From positions 124,001 through 188,000 of the forward strand of contig JAAFIS010000007.1 of assembly GCA_013298695.1 (NCBI GenBank): a DNA stretch of 64,000 bases, given 5' to 3'. Of this stretch, positions 49,065 through 57,742 are shown piece after piece (the first letter of the stretch is position 1; every line of letters starts with the position of its first letter). Made by a program: the position numbers and the translations under genes. Under the pieces are notes generated by a model, which was given only the letters and a program-made list of their open reading frames with translations, was not told the DNA's origin and searched no databases. Origin of the DNA: Betaproteobacteria bacterium. GTDB lineage: Bacteria > Pseudomonadota > Gammaproteobacteria > Burkholderiales > Casimicrobiaceae.

Positions 49065-49097
49065 TTGCGCCGACGCTCCTCAAGCGCGTCGGCGCAA
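49065..49097. terminator. Terminator-like hairpin between convergent genes
   Basis: Perfect 12-bp stem TTGCGCCGACGC (49065-49076) and GCGTCGGCGCAA (49086-49097), 9-nt loop, between the small-peptide gene and the Old Yellow Enzyme gene. U-tracts are weak on both sides, though TTCTT follows on the minus strand. It may serve both genes. Confidence 0.6.
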
Positions 49098-49108
49098 GCC
49101 TTCCACGC

Positions 49109-50203
49109 TTACAGCTTGGGGTAATCGGTATAGCCCGCTGAGCCCGCGCTATAAAAAGTTTTGGGGTTGGCATCGTTTAGAGGCGCGTTTTGCTCTAGGC
49201 GCTCAGATAAGTCTGGATTCGAAATGAACGGCACGCCGAACGCAATGGCGTCTGCCGTGCCGTTTTCAATCGCATCAATGGCTATCGCACGGTCATATTT
49301 GTTGTTCGCGATGTAGGCCACGCCTGAAGCGGCGAGAGTTTTCTTGGCCCATCTGAAATCAAATCCAGCCAGATCGCGAGCGCCGCCAGTGTTGCCTTCG
49401 ATAAAGTGAACGTAGGCCAGTTTGCGGAGGGCAAGCGCCTCCACGAGCGCGCCGTACGTAGCCTGCGGATTACTGTCGCGCATCGACTGATTTGCAGCGG
49501 ATACGGGCGACAGCCGGATGCCGACACGTCCGGCTCCGAACACGGCAACCGCGGCATCAACCGCAGCAAGCGTGAAGCGGATTCGATTTTCAATTGAACC
49601 GCCAAATTGGTCGGCGCGCTGGTTTGAACAATCGCGAATAAATTGTTCGAGCAAGTAGCCGTTTGCGCTGTGAATTTCTACGCCGTCGAGGCCTGCGCGT
49701 TTTGCAACCTCTGCCGAATGTTTGTATGCGGCAATGTATTCGTGCACTTCGTGCGTTTCAAGCCCGCGCGCGGCCACGCGATCCTTCTTTCCATGCTGCG
49801 TATAGGTAGTGCCGCCGGGGTTAAAGCCCGAGCTTGCTGTAACGGGTAAGGCGCCGTTAGGCTGAAAGTCGGGATGCGAAATCGCACCGACATGCCAAAG
49901 CTGCGCAACTATTTTTCCGCCCTTCGCGTGAACGGCATCGGCCACCAAGCGCCAACCGGCTTCTTGCTCTGCGCTGTAGATACCTGGTGTGTTTGGATAG
50001 CCCTGGCCGGTGGGAAGGATTTGCGTTGCTTCGGAAACGATGAGCCCGGCGCTTGCCCGTTGTGCGTAGTACTCAGCAATCATTGAGTTCGGTGCCAACG
50101 TCTCGGGTGTTGCGCGGCATCGCGTTAGCGGCGCCATGAACACACGGTTTTTGGTTTCGATAGCACCGAGGGTGAGGGGAGCGAAAAGTGAAGGTCTAGT
50201 CAT
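49109..50203 (-). CDS. Old Yellow Enzyme family alkene reductase
   Basis: FMN-dependent NAD(P)H:enone reductase, about 364 residues with a TIM barrel. Motifs: FAPLTLGAIETKNRVFMAPLTR at the N-terminus, EYYAQRASAGLIVSEAT, QLWHVGAISHP, GVEIHSANGYLLEQFIRD and NQRADQFGGSIENRIRF. The His-Asn pair that binds the substrate carbonyl is in GVEIHSANG. ATG 50203 was chosen over an upstream TTG. It is closest to the NemA/N-ethylmaleimide reductase subgroup and a single gene. Physiological substrate unknown. Confidence 0.95.
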   Translation of the reverse strand: MTRPSLFAPLTLGAIETKNRVFMAPLTRCRATPETLAPNSMIAEYYAQRASAGLIVSEATQILPTGQGYPNTPGIYSAEQEAGWRLVADAVHAKGGKIVAQLWHVGAISHPDFQPNGALPVTASSGFNPGGTTYTQHGKKDRVAARGLETHEVHEYIAAYKHSAEVAKRAGLDGVEIHSANGYLLEQFIRDCSNQRADQFGGSIENRIRFTLAAVDAAVAVFGAGRVGIRLSPVSAANQSMRDSNPQATYGALVEALALRKLAYVHFIEGNTGGARDLAGFDFRWAKKTLAASGVAYIANNKYDRAIAIDAIENGTADAIAFGVPFISNPDLSERLEQNAPLNDANPKTFYSAGSAGYTDYPKL

Positions 50204-50356
50204 TGAGCGGTGCGGCAAGATAGAAAATTAGCGAGATGCGTGAACGGCTTAGAGGTTGGGCGCCAAGGCCAATTTTGCAAGACATTGATCGCGAAGCTGT
50301 GCAGCATGTGCTGTGTCGTCGCTCACTTTGATGGTAATACAACCTATTTGCCGAAT

Positions 50357-50441
50357 AGCCCTCCGATATGGGGCGCAGTCAATATTTTTATCTTTTTCGA
50401 ATAAATATATTTATAACTTGCTTGCCCACGTGAATTGGGGT
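50357..50441. repeat. HP85 element L
   Basis: Left arm AGCCCTCCGATATGGGGCG (50357-50375) and right arm TGCCCACGTGAATTGGGGT (50423-50441), with a very AT-rich centre containing CGAATAAATATA. 85 bp, in the 387-bp gap between the divergent Old Yellow Enzyme and Tat-protein genes. Nothing else was recognised in the gap. Confidence 0.7.
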
Positions 50442-50590
50442 TTTTCGCGTAGAGTTAAAACAAGCCAATGTTTTCAAAGGTCCGAACAGTTCTTTGAAAG
50501 TGAAGCGCGGGTCAACGGGTCGTCTCGCGACGCGTTACGGCTGCTCAATCATTGCGCGTGTTGCGCAGAAATTTTTTCCGAGGGGTTGTT

Positions 50591-51112
50591 ATGTCTACCG
50601 AAGTTACTCGCCGTGGTTTCATTCAAGCTGGCGCTGCGGGCGCGGCAACTGTCGCAGCTTCACACGCAGCATTTGCGAGCTTGAACACTCCGAGCGATTC
50701 CGCGAACTCAGCTCACTCTGTTAGTGATGCGTTGCTCGCTGCACTTGGCGCACGCATCGGCCTCGAGGTTGCGCAGAATCTAGCGCCCGCAGGCGAAGCG
50801 CTCACCTTGAGTTATCTCGATTGCGCGGGCGAAGCGCTAGCCGCGCTCCGCGCCGGCATCGTACAAGGCGCAAGTTGGCAATGCGGCGAGCGCGTTCACT
50901 GCGCGAACGCCAAGGGCAGCTACGGCAACACCTTGGGCGTTGCGCTGTTTCGCAATTCGCGAAGTGGTCGCGAAGCCCGCGTTTCGATTGACGCTACCGC
51001 ACTCTCGCACATTGCATTGATCGAATCGGCAAGTGCATCGATGAATGTGCAGAAGCACGCGGTCATGGTCGCGCCAGCGGATTCGATGTATCGGGTGAGC
51101 TATATCGGCTAG
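50591..51112 (+). CDS. Tat-exported protein of unknown function
   Basis: A 173-residue protein; I do not recognise the family. The N-terminus TRRGFIQAGAAGAATVAASHAAFA is a twin-arginine signal, so it would be folded, perhaps with a cofactor, before export. The mature part has three Cys, two of them in WQCGERVHCANAKGSYGNT, and is otherwise Ala-rich. ATG 50591 follows an AGGGG ribosome site. It stands alone between the Old Yellow Enzyme and a sialidase-like protein. Confidence 0.7.
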   Translation: MSTEVTRRGFIQAGAAGAATVAASHAAFASLNTPSDSANSAHSVSDALLAALGARIGLEVAQNLAPAGEALTLSYLDCAGEALAALRAGIVQGASWQCGERVHCANAKGSYGNTLGVALFRNSRSGREARVSIDATALSHIALIESASASMNVQKHAVMVAPADSMYRVSYIG

Positions 51113-51280
51113 AGCACGTCTCGGTTGCGCCGCGTTATTACTCGCAAGAGCGATAGCGCGGCTTCGCACATGGCGAGCTCGTCACTGAAGCAAGCCATCC
51201 GTCGTTTCATCGCAGCGCGGAGAAAAATGCTTCGTGCTCGGTGTATGGTCCACTCGCTTTTGTAAGTGAGGAAACGGACA

Positions 51281-53410
51281 ATGATCGCGGCTACCCATCG
51301 AACACGGACTGCTTCTTTATTTCTCTCAGTAGCTTGGCTCGTGTTGCTTCTTCCGGCGCGCGCCTCGTTCGCGCAAAACGGTAGTGTGGTTGAGTATTAC
51401 CACCGCGCGCTTGATAGTTATTTCATCAGCGGACGCGCCGCCGAGCAGTCGCTGCTAGATACTCTGCCGTCCGATTTCACGCGCACCGGCGCGAGCTTTG
51501 CGGCAAGCGCAGCCGCCGACGCATTACTGGCTCGCGTATGTCGTGTCTACATCAGTACTGCAACTCCATTTGCTAGTACGCATTTCTACGGCCGCGAAGA
51601 CACCGATTGCGCCTTTCTTCGTTCTGAAAATCGCGTTGGATTCACCTACGAAGATTTTGACTTTTCAGTCAACGTGCCGAACCTGAACGGAACGTGTCCG
51701 ACCAGCGCGCCCATCGCTGTGTACCGAAGCTTCCGACCAGTGCTCAACGGACGCACTCCCAATCATCGCTACACGGTCAGTCGCGGCGAATACGATGCGA
51801 TGACGGCGAGCGGGTGGACCGCGGAGGGCGTTAACTTCTGCGTGGCCGCAGCTACAAGCGCTAAGAACGTGCACCGAACTGGTTTCAAGACCAACGTGAG
51901 CCCGGCGCGCACTCCGTTTACGGACGGCTGTGATGGCGTTCCAGTGAGCGCTGCCGCAACGGTAAACCGGGGCGCCGTTGTCGAGCCGCACATTTCACGA
52001 AATCCAAACAACGAGGAGCACTTGCTCACGAGTTGGCAGCAGGATCGATGGTCAAACGGCGGCTCTCGCGGGCTTGGAGGCGCCGTGTCTTTCGACGGTG
52101 GACGGACCTGGAGCGCAACGCCTGCGCCGTTCTCACGATGCGGCGGCGGAAGCGTTAGCAACGGAGGCGACTACGTGCGGGCGACTGACCCGTGGAGCGC
52201 GATTGCTATCGACGGCACGGCCTACCAGATGGCGCTTAGCTTTAGCGACGCTGCGCCAGGGATCGCTGCGGTGAGCTCGATGCGAGTGGCGAGAAGCGTT
52301 GACGGCGGGCGCAATTGGGAAAAGCCCGTGTCACTCGTGCGCGAAGTGTCCGACACTATTTTTCACGACAAAAACATGATGGTGGTCGACCCAACCGACG
52401 CGCGTTTTGCTTACGCTGTGTGGGGTAGGCTGGATGATGATGGCTCAGGCCCAGCATGGTTTTCGCGAACCACGGATCGCGGCGCAACATGGGAGCCCTC
52501 GCGTGGCATTTTCGACCCAGGCCCGCGCAATCAAACTTTTGGCAACAATCTCGCGGTGTTGAGCGACGGGACTTTGGTAAACGTGTTTCTCGAATTCGTG
52601 CGTACCGACAGTGGCGCGATAGCGACTTCAAACCTGCGCATCATTCGATCTTCGGATCGCGGCGAAACGTGGTCTGCGCCGAGCACCATCATCGATTTCC
52701 GAGGTATCGGAACCGTGGATCCGGAAACCAATGTTGCGGTTCGCGATGGCTTTGGGCTGCCTTCGATTGCAGCTGGGGCGAACCGAAGTCTGCATCTGGT
52801 ATGGCAAGACGCCCGCTTCAGCAATGGCGTGATTGATGCGGTCGTGTACTTGCGTAGTGATGACGGCGGGAGCACGTGGACGGCGCCGCGGCGCATCAAT
52901 AATCGCCCGGACGTTCGCGCGTTCACACCCATCGTGAACGTTCGCGCTGATGGTGTAGTCGGTGTTGCTTATCACGATTTTCGCGAAAACACCGCATCGC
53001 AACAGACATTGCTCACCGTGACGCGACTCACAACTTCAACCGACGGCGTTGCTTGGTATGAAAGCGAAATTGACGGCGCATTCAACTTGAACACGGCACC
53101 TTTCGCACGCGGTTACTTTCTTGGCGACTATTTCGGACTTACCTCGCGCAAAGGTGCGTTTGAGGCCTTCTTTGTGCGCACCACGGGGAGCGCGCCGGAC
53201 AATAGAAATGAAGCCGTGTTCGCAAGCGTGGCCGAAGGCACATTAAAGCGCGGCGCAAAACCCACCGAAACCGACGAGACGCTCGAACCGCGCCCGCTAT
53301 CGGAAATCTTTCGCACAAGAATTCACGAAAATATTGAACGTATGATCGATGCGCGGCGCATAGGCGCGCTGGCGCGTAGCAAGAAAGCGCCGGCGCCGGC
53401 TCCGTTCTGA
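51281..53410 (+). CDS. Secreted DUF5648 / BNR-repeat (sialidase-fold) protein
   Basis: About 709 residues. Signal peptide to about residue 31 (LLLPARASFAQ), then a DUF5648-type region (about 35-205: VVEYYHRALDSYFIS, HFYGREDTDCAF, NHRYTVSRGEYDAMTASGW), then a beta-propeller with five Asp-box motifs: SFDGGRTW, SVDGGRNW, TTDRGATW, SSDRGETW, SDDGGSTW. This is the sialidase-like fold, but the sialidase Arg triad was not traced, so glycan cleavage is unproven. GAGGAAAC fixes ATG 51281. A single exported gene. Confidence 0.88.
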   Translation: MIAATHRTRTASLFLSVAWLVLLLPARASFAQNGSVVEYYHRALDSYFISGRAAEQSLLDTLPSDFTRTGASFAASAAADALLARVCRVYISTATPFASTHFYGREDTDCAFLRSENRVGFTYEDFDFSVNVPNLNGTCPTSAPIAVYRSFRPVLNGRTPNHRYTVSRGEYDAMTASGWTAEGVNFCVAAATSAKNVHRTGFKTNVSPARTPFTDGCDGVPVSAAATVNRGAVVEPHISRNPNNEEHLLTSWQQDRWSNGGSRGLGGAVSFDGGRTWSATPAPFSRCGGGSVSNGGDYVRATDPWSAIAIDGTAYQMALSFSDAAPGIAAVSSMRVARSVDGGRNWEKPVSLVREVSDTIFHDKNMMVVDPTDARFAYAVWGRLDDDGSGPAWFSRTTDRGATWEPSRGIFDPGPRNQTFGNNLAVLSDGTLVNVFLEFVRTDSGAIATSNLRIIRSSDRGETWSAPSTIIDFRGIGTVDPETNVAVRDGFGLPSIAAGANRSLHLVWQDARFSNGVIDAVVYLRSDDGGSTWTAPRRINNRPDVRAFTPIVNVRADGVVGVAYHDFRENTASQQTLLTVTRLTTSTDGVAWYESEIDGAFNLNTAPFARGYFLGDYFGLTSRKGAFEAFFVRTTGSAPDNRNEAVFASVAEGTLKRGAKPTETDETLEPRPLSEIFRTRIHENIERMIDARRIGALARSKKAPAPAPF

Positions 53411-53412
53411 AT

Positions 53413-54357
53413 TTACGCGACGAATCTTCCGACGTCTTTGATTGTTGCGCGCAGTGAGGGATCGGAGGTAAGACGTTCCATCGCGAAGTCGACGAATGCT
53501 TTTACCCGTGGCGCGACGTTTTCTCGATGCGGGTATTGCAGCGTCATTTCGCGGCGCCCGGGATCGTTGTAGTCGTGCAGCACGATCTTGAGGTGGCCCG
53601 CTTGCAAGTGCCGCCAGGCGAAGTGTAGTGACACACGCGCTATACCTAATCCAAGGACTGCAGCATCGCCTACGGCCTCGGTGTCTGACACGACTAACGC
53701 AGGCGACTTAATCTCAAAAACTGAGCTTCGGCCGGCGCGTGTCTTCAACTCCCATGCGACGGTTTGCCCGCTCGTAAATCGCAAAGCGATAATTTGATGT
53801 TGGTAAAGCGCCTCGGGAGTCTTTGGCGTCCCGAATTTTTTTAAGTACGCCGGGCTCGCAACAAGTACACCCGCTAAGCCACAAATACGGCGCGCGATCA
53901 TTGAAGAATCGACAATCTCACCGCCGCGGATTGCGACGTCGAAGCCTTCACGAACCATGTCGACTCGACGATCCTCGAATGACAGATCGAGTTGCACATC
54001 GGGAAATACGCGTTGAAAGTCCGGCACCAGCGCCAACAGATAGCGCCGACCAAACGCTGCACCGCAGGTCACACGAACCACTCCACTCGGCGCTGAATCG
54101 CGGTCACGTACAGATTTTGTTGCATCGTCAAGCGTGGCGAGACCTTGCTCCGCGAGTGCCAGGAATGCGTGAGCCTCATCGGTAAGCGAAAGCGACCGTG
54201 TGGTGCGGTTAAACAACCTCACATCCAGTGACGCCTCTAGCCGAGCCACACTTGCGGCGACCGCCTGAGGTGACAGATCAAGACGATGCGCGGCAGCGGT
54301 AAAGCTACCCTCTTTTGCGCTCGCGACGAACGCGACGATGCCTCGAAGATGCTCCAT
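53413..54357 (-). CDS. LysR-family transcriptional regulator
   Basis: About 314 residues. The N-terminal winged helix-turn-helix (about 5-63) contains AKEGSFTAAAHRLDLSPQAVAASVARLEASLDVRLFNRTTR; the periplasmic-binding-like effector domain follows from about residue 92. ATG 54357 is preferred over an upstream TTG. It is divergent from an NmrA-type gene with a palindromic operator between, so it probably controls that gene and itself. The effector is unknown. Confidence 0.95.
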   Translation of the reverse strand: MEHLRGIVAFVASAKEGSFTAAAHRLDLSPQAVAASVARLEASLDVRLFNRTTRSLSLTDEAHAFLALAEQGLATLDDATKSVRDRDSAPSGVVRVTCGAAFGRRYLLALVPDFQRVFPDVQLDLSFEDRRVDMVREGFDVAIRGGEIVDSSMIARRICGLAGVLVASPAYLKKFGTPKTPEALYQHQIIALRFTSGQTVAWELKTRAGRSSVFEIKSPALVVSDTEAVGDAAVLGLGIARVSLHFAWRHLQAGHLKIVLHDYNDPGRREMTLQYPHRENVAPRVKAFVDFAMERLTSDPSLRATIKDVGRFVA

Positions 54358-54377
54358 AGCGCACAACCCTATCCGTT

Positions 54378-54400
54378 ATTTACAAGTAAATATTGTAAAT
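54378..54400. promoter_or_regulatory. Palindromic operator for the LysR regulator
   Basis: Perfect inverted repeat ATTTACAA (54378-54385), 7 bp, TTGTAAAT (54393-54400), in the intergenic region between the lysR-type gene and the NmrA-type gene. Its symmetry and place fit the regulator's binding site. Confidence 0.6.
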
Positions 54401-54494
54401 CTTGAAACGTTTAGCACGTTTATCTGTGCAATGAATCGTCCAATAATTCTCCCATCGCGACAACATCGCAATTTGGATTGAAGGACAGAGCATC

Positions 54495-55340
54495 ATGGCA
54501 AACAAAATTCTGGTTACCGGCGCAAACGGCAACATCGGCAAACCGCTGACCGAGAAACTTACTCAACTCGGCGCAGACTTTGACGTTATGAGTAGCAAAG
54601 CTTCGGTCGCGCCTAATGCAAGACGGGGCGACTTCAACGACGTTGAATCGCTTAAGCGCGCGTTTGCGGGCGTCGACACCTTATTCCTTTTGTTTCCGCT
54701 CGTAGATAACAAACTTGAGCTCGCGAAAAACGCCGCAGCTGCGGCAAAAGCAGCGGGCGTGAAACACATTGTTCGCTCGAGCGGAGCGGGAGCCGACGCG
54801 GCTAGCAATTTTGCGCTGCCGCGTTTGCAAGGAATGATTGACGATGTTTTGAAAGCCACTGGCATCGCAACCACGCTTTTGCGCCCAAACGGGTTCATGC
54901 AAAACTATGCGACGTACCAATCGCAAGCGATCAGGAGTGGCGTCATCTATATGGCCGACGCGGGTCAAGCGCAGTCTTTAATCGACGCGCGAGACATCGC
55001 AGACGTTGCAGCAACTGTGCTCACCCATCCGCACGAGCACGCAGGCAAGGCCTACACACTCACCGGCGCGAGCGCGTTCACGGGAGCGGAGGCCGCAAAG
55101 ATCATCAGCTCAGCGGTCGGCAAACCTGTGACTCACGCGAGCATTCCCACCGAACAAGCTGTCGCCACAATGCAGTCGTGGGGTATGTCGCCAATGTTGG
55201 TTGAGCTCATGGATTCGCTGAACAAGATCGTTAGCGCGGGTTACGCGAGCGGGGTTTCAACGGATGTAGAAAATATCCTTGGACGCAAACCGCGTGAATT
55301 TGCAAGTTTCGCCGTTGAAAATGCAGCGGCTTGGCGCTAA
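54495..55340 (+). CDS. NmrA-type NAD(P)-binding oxidoreductase
   Basis: 281 residues, atypical short-chain dehydrogenase fold. The dinucleotide loop VTGANGNIGKPL is at residues 5-16; GVDTLFLLFPLVDN and AAGVKHIVRSSGAGAD are typical of the NmrA/azoreductase-like group, which may act as a quinone or nitro reductase or a redox sensor. GGACAGAG precedes ATG 54495. It is probably controlled by the divergent LysR protein. The downstream metallo-beta-lactamase-fold gene follows after 25 bp, so the two may form an operon. Confidence 0.92.
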   Translation: MANKILVTGANGNIGKPLTEKLTQLGADFDVMSSKASVAPNARRGDFNDVESLKRAFAGVDTLFLLFPLVDNKLELAKNAAAAAKAAGVKHIVRSSGAGADAASNFALPRLQGMIDDVLKATGIATTLLRPNGFMQNYATYQSQAIRSGVIYMADAGQAQSLIDARDIADVAATVLTHPHEHAGKAYTLTGASAFTGAEAAKIISSAVGKPVTHASIPTEQAVATMQSWGMSPMLVELMDSLNKIVSAGYASGVSTDVENILGRKPREFASFAVENAAAWR

Positions 55341-55365
55341 CGTTTTCCCATTTGGAGCAACGGCA

Positions 55366-56250
55366 ATGAATCCGCTGAAAAAATTTACTTGTCTAGCGCT
55401 GCTGTTGAGCGCGAACGCGTTTGCGGCGGTGGGTGATGTCGGTGTGTACATCTCCCCGGTGCGAACGTTTTCCACTGCGTCGTACTGGATCGAGGGCGAA
55501 GAAAAACTCGTGATGATTGATGCGCAGTTTTTGCCGAAAGAGGCGGTAGCGGCTGTTGATCTCGCAGAGCGTAGCACGGGTAAAAAAGTGTCGACTATGA
55601 TCGTGCTCCACCCAAACCCTGACAAGTTCAACGGAACCGCAGAATTGCAACGTCGGGGCATTCGAGTCGTGACGTCTTCTCAAGTTGCAGCATTGATCCC
55701 AGCTGTGCACGACATACGGTGGGACTGGTTCGGCGCGGAGTATGCGCCCGACTATCCGCGCGTGGCGGCTCGTCCTGATGGATCGTTTGAGCAAACGCAG
55801 AGCGTGGTGGTCGACGGCGTGCCGCTCACCTTGCATGTGCTCGGACGAGGCGCAAGTGGCGCGCACGTGGTGGTGCAGTATCGCAACGCGGTGTTTGTGG
55901 GCGACCTTGTGAATCCACAAAACCACGCGTGGCTCGAACTGGGTTTGATCGGCGAATGGCTCGCTCGATTGGACGAAATCAGAGCGATGAAACCCAGCGC
56001 GGTGTATCCCGGCCGCGGCGCTCATGGCGGCGTAGAGTTGATTGATCGACAGGCAAGCTATCTCACTCGCGTACGCGACATCGTTCGCGATTCGATGTCT
56101 GCGGGAGAATTAGGGGCGTTCACCAAGTTGCGTTTGCAGTGGAAAATCGAGAGCGAATTCCCCGCGCTGGGTTACCCGATTTTTATGCGTGATGGGCTGA
56201 GCGCGATTTGGAAAACGGAGCAGGCATCATTGGCGTCGACGCGAAAATAG
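55366..56250 (+). CDS. Metallo-beta-lactamase-fold protein with degenerate metal site
   Basis: 294 residues with signal peptide (CLALLLSANAFA). The fold outline is that of MBL hydrolases (SYWIEGEEKLVMIDAQF, VVVQYRNAVFVGDLVNPQNHAWLELG, VYPGRGAHGG), but the central HxHxDH motif reads HPNPDKFNG, keeping one His and the Asp only. Hydrolase activity with two metals is therefore doubtful. GGAG lies before ATG 55366. It follows the NmrA-type gene by 25 bp. Confidence 0.85.
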   Translation: MNPLKKFTCLALLLSANAFAAVGDVGVYISPVRTFSTASYWIEGEEKLVMIDAQFLPKEAVAAVDLAERSTGKKVSTMIVLHPNPDKFNGTAELQRRGIRVVTSSQVAALIPAVHDIRWDWFGAEYAPDYPRVAARPDGSFEQTQSVVVDGVPLTLHVLGRGASGAHVVVQYRNAVFVGDLVNPQNHAWLELGLIGEWLARLDEIRAMKPSAVYPGRGAHGGVELIDRQASYLTRVRDIVRDSMSAGELGAFTKLRLQWKIESEFPALGYPIFMRDGLSAIWKTEQASLASTRK

Positions 56251-56264
56251 CTATTCCTTAATAA

Positions 56265-56348
56265 GTCCAAGAACATTGGGCAATAGAGCTTATTGTGCTA
56301 GTAAACGAATAATCGTAAATGATCCTAAAACGCCCAATAAAATAGGCG
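56265..56348. repeat. HP85 element H
   Basis: Left arm GTCCAAGAACATTGGGCA (56265-56282) and right arm CGCCCAATAAAATAGGCG (56331-56348); the centre contains CGAATAATCG. 84 bp, between the convergent ends of the MBL-fold gene and the acyltransferase gene. Confidence 0.75.
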
Positions 56349-56370
56349 TTATGAGGATATAGCTTGTACG

Positions 56371-57018
56371 CTATTTCGTTTCGTCAAATCGCCACGGTGC
56401 TGCGTTTTCGGGGGTGTGCCCCAATACGCCAAATGATCGGAAGTACGTTTCAATTCGTGCCATGTCGCCCGCGACATCACCGGTCACATCAACGCGCTCG
56501 GTGACTACGATTTGCTTATTTGCGAAATCAAACACCGCGAGCATGATCGGCACGTGAGCCTGCTGTGCGATGAAATAAAAGCTTGACCGTAAGTGATCCA
56601 CGTACCGACGCGTGCCTTCCGGAGCAATCGTAAATCGCATCCGCGAGGTCCGCGCGAATTGCGCCACCATTTGCTCAACAAAGCCTTGTCGTTTGTCTCG
56701 GATCACAGGGAAGCCGCCGACGCTTCGAAAGAACGTGCCCCAGGGCCAGCGAAACAAACTCTCTTTGCCCGCAAATGAGAGCGCATCGCGCTCTGCGGTA
56801 ATCCCGGTCGCCCACTTCGCTGCGAGGCCCAGCACAAAATCCCAATTGCTCGTGTGTGGGTAAGCAACGATCACGCACTTTTCGGGCAGCGGCTCCATGA
56901 TCGCGACGCGCCAGCCGCGTGCGGCGAGACCCCATGCGCAAAGCTTTGATAGCGGGCCGTACGCGCCTAGCGCGCGAATGTGTCCCGCGGTCTTGCCGCT
57001 TGCTTCAGCTGCTCCCAT
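56371..57018 (-). CDS. PlsC-family acyltransferase
   Basis: 215-residue acyltransferase of the lysophosphatidic-acid acyltransferase group. The catalytic HxxxxD is HTSNWD in IVAYPHTSNWDFVLG; the second motif is FRSVGGFPVIRD and the third FTIAPEGTRRYVDHL. Very strong ribosome site AGGAGG before ATG 57018. It has no extended membrane helices, so it is probably peripheral. Acyl donor and acceptor are unknown. Divergent from the rnfB-nth operon. Confidence 0.9.
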   Translation of the reverse strand: MGAAEASGKTAGHIRALGAYGPLSKLCAWGLAARGWRVAIMEPLPEKCVIVAYPHTSNWDFVLGLAAKWATGITAERDALSFAGKESLFRWPWGTFFRSVGGFPVIRDKRQGFVEQMVAQFARTSRMRFTIAPEGTRRYVDHLRSSFYFIAQQAHVPIMLAVFDFANKQIVVTERVDVTGDVAGDMARIETYFRSFGVLGHTPENAAPWRFDETK

Positions 57019-57088
57019 CCGCTCCTCCTAACTCGAACGCAGCGGCTCGCTTGGTTGCGAGTTCTTCGGCGCTGAGATAATTGAGTTG

Positions 57089-57742
57089 ATGTTAACCGTT
57101 CCAATATCTGCAAGCGTTGACGCGATAGACGCTTTGCTTCCACAAACTCAGTGCCAACGCTGCGGCTACGCGGATTGCCGCGACTACGCTAGCGCGCTTC
57201 ATGCGGGCGACGCTGAGATCAACCGCTGCCCGCCGGGCGGAGACGCAACGCGCGTTGCGCTCTCGGCGCTGTTGCAGCGTGATCTCGCGTCGTTTCCTGC
57301 GCTTGCTGACGACGTTGACGCTTATGCCGCCGAACACGTGGCTGTGATCGATGAGGCAACCTGTATCGGGTGCGCGAAGTGTTTACCGGTATGCCCGACC
57401 GATGCGATCGTTGGCGCAACGAAACGCATGCACACGGTGATTGCAGAGGACTGCACTGGCTGCGAACTTTGCATCATCGCCTGCCCGGTCGATTGCATTT
57501 CGCTTTCGTCCGCACGCACGTTTGCCAGTGCCGCGCACCCGCTGATGGAGGCGCGAGCAACTCAATCTGAGCGGCTGCGAAAAGCGTACGAAGCGCACAA
57601 GTCGCGATTTGCGGTGCGCGCGGAGGAAGGGCTCGCAGCCATGATTGAAAGCGCGCCTGTCGCCACGTCGAAAGCGGACAAAAAAACTCTGCTTGCCGAA
57701 ATCCTCGCAAAAGCAAAAGCTCGCTCCGGCACGCCCTCATGA
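57089..57742 (+). CDS. rnfB: Stand-alone RnfB-like ferredoxin protein
   Basis: About 217 residues. The N-terminal Fe-S part CQRCGYADCRDYA with CPPGG matches RnfB; two ferredoxin clusters follow, CIGCAKCLPVCP and CTGCELCIIACP. The usual N-terminal membrane helix is absent: the protein begins MLTVPISASVDAIDALLPQTQ. No other rnf gene is in the window, so it probably works outside a Rnf complex as a soluble electron carrier. It overlaps nth by four bases (ATGA), a typical betaproteobacterial pairing. Confidence 0.9.
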   Translation: MLTVPISASVDAIDALLPQTQCQRCGYADCRDYASALHAGDAEINRCPPGGDATRVALSALLQRDLASFPALADDVDAYAAEHVAVIDEATCIGCAKCLPVCPTDAIVGATKRMHTVIAEDCTGCELCIIACPVDCISLSSARTFASAAHPLMEARATQSERLRKAYEAHKSRFAVRAEEGLAAMIESAPVATSKADKKTLLAEILAKAKARSGTPS

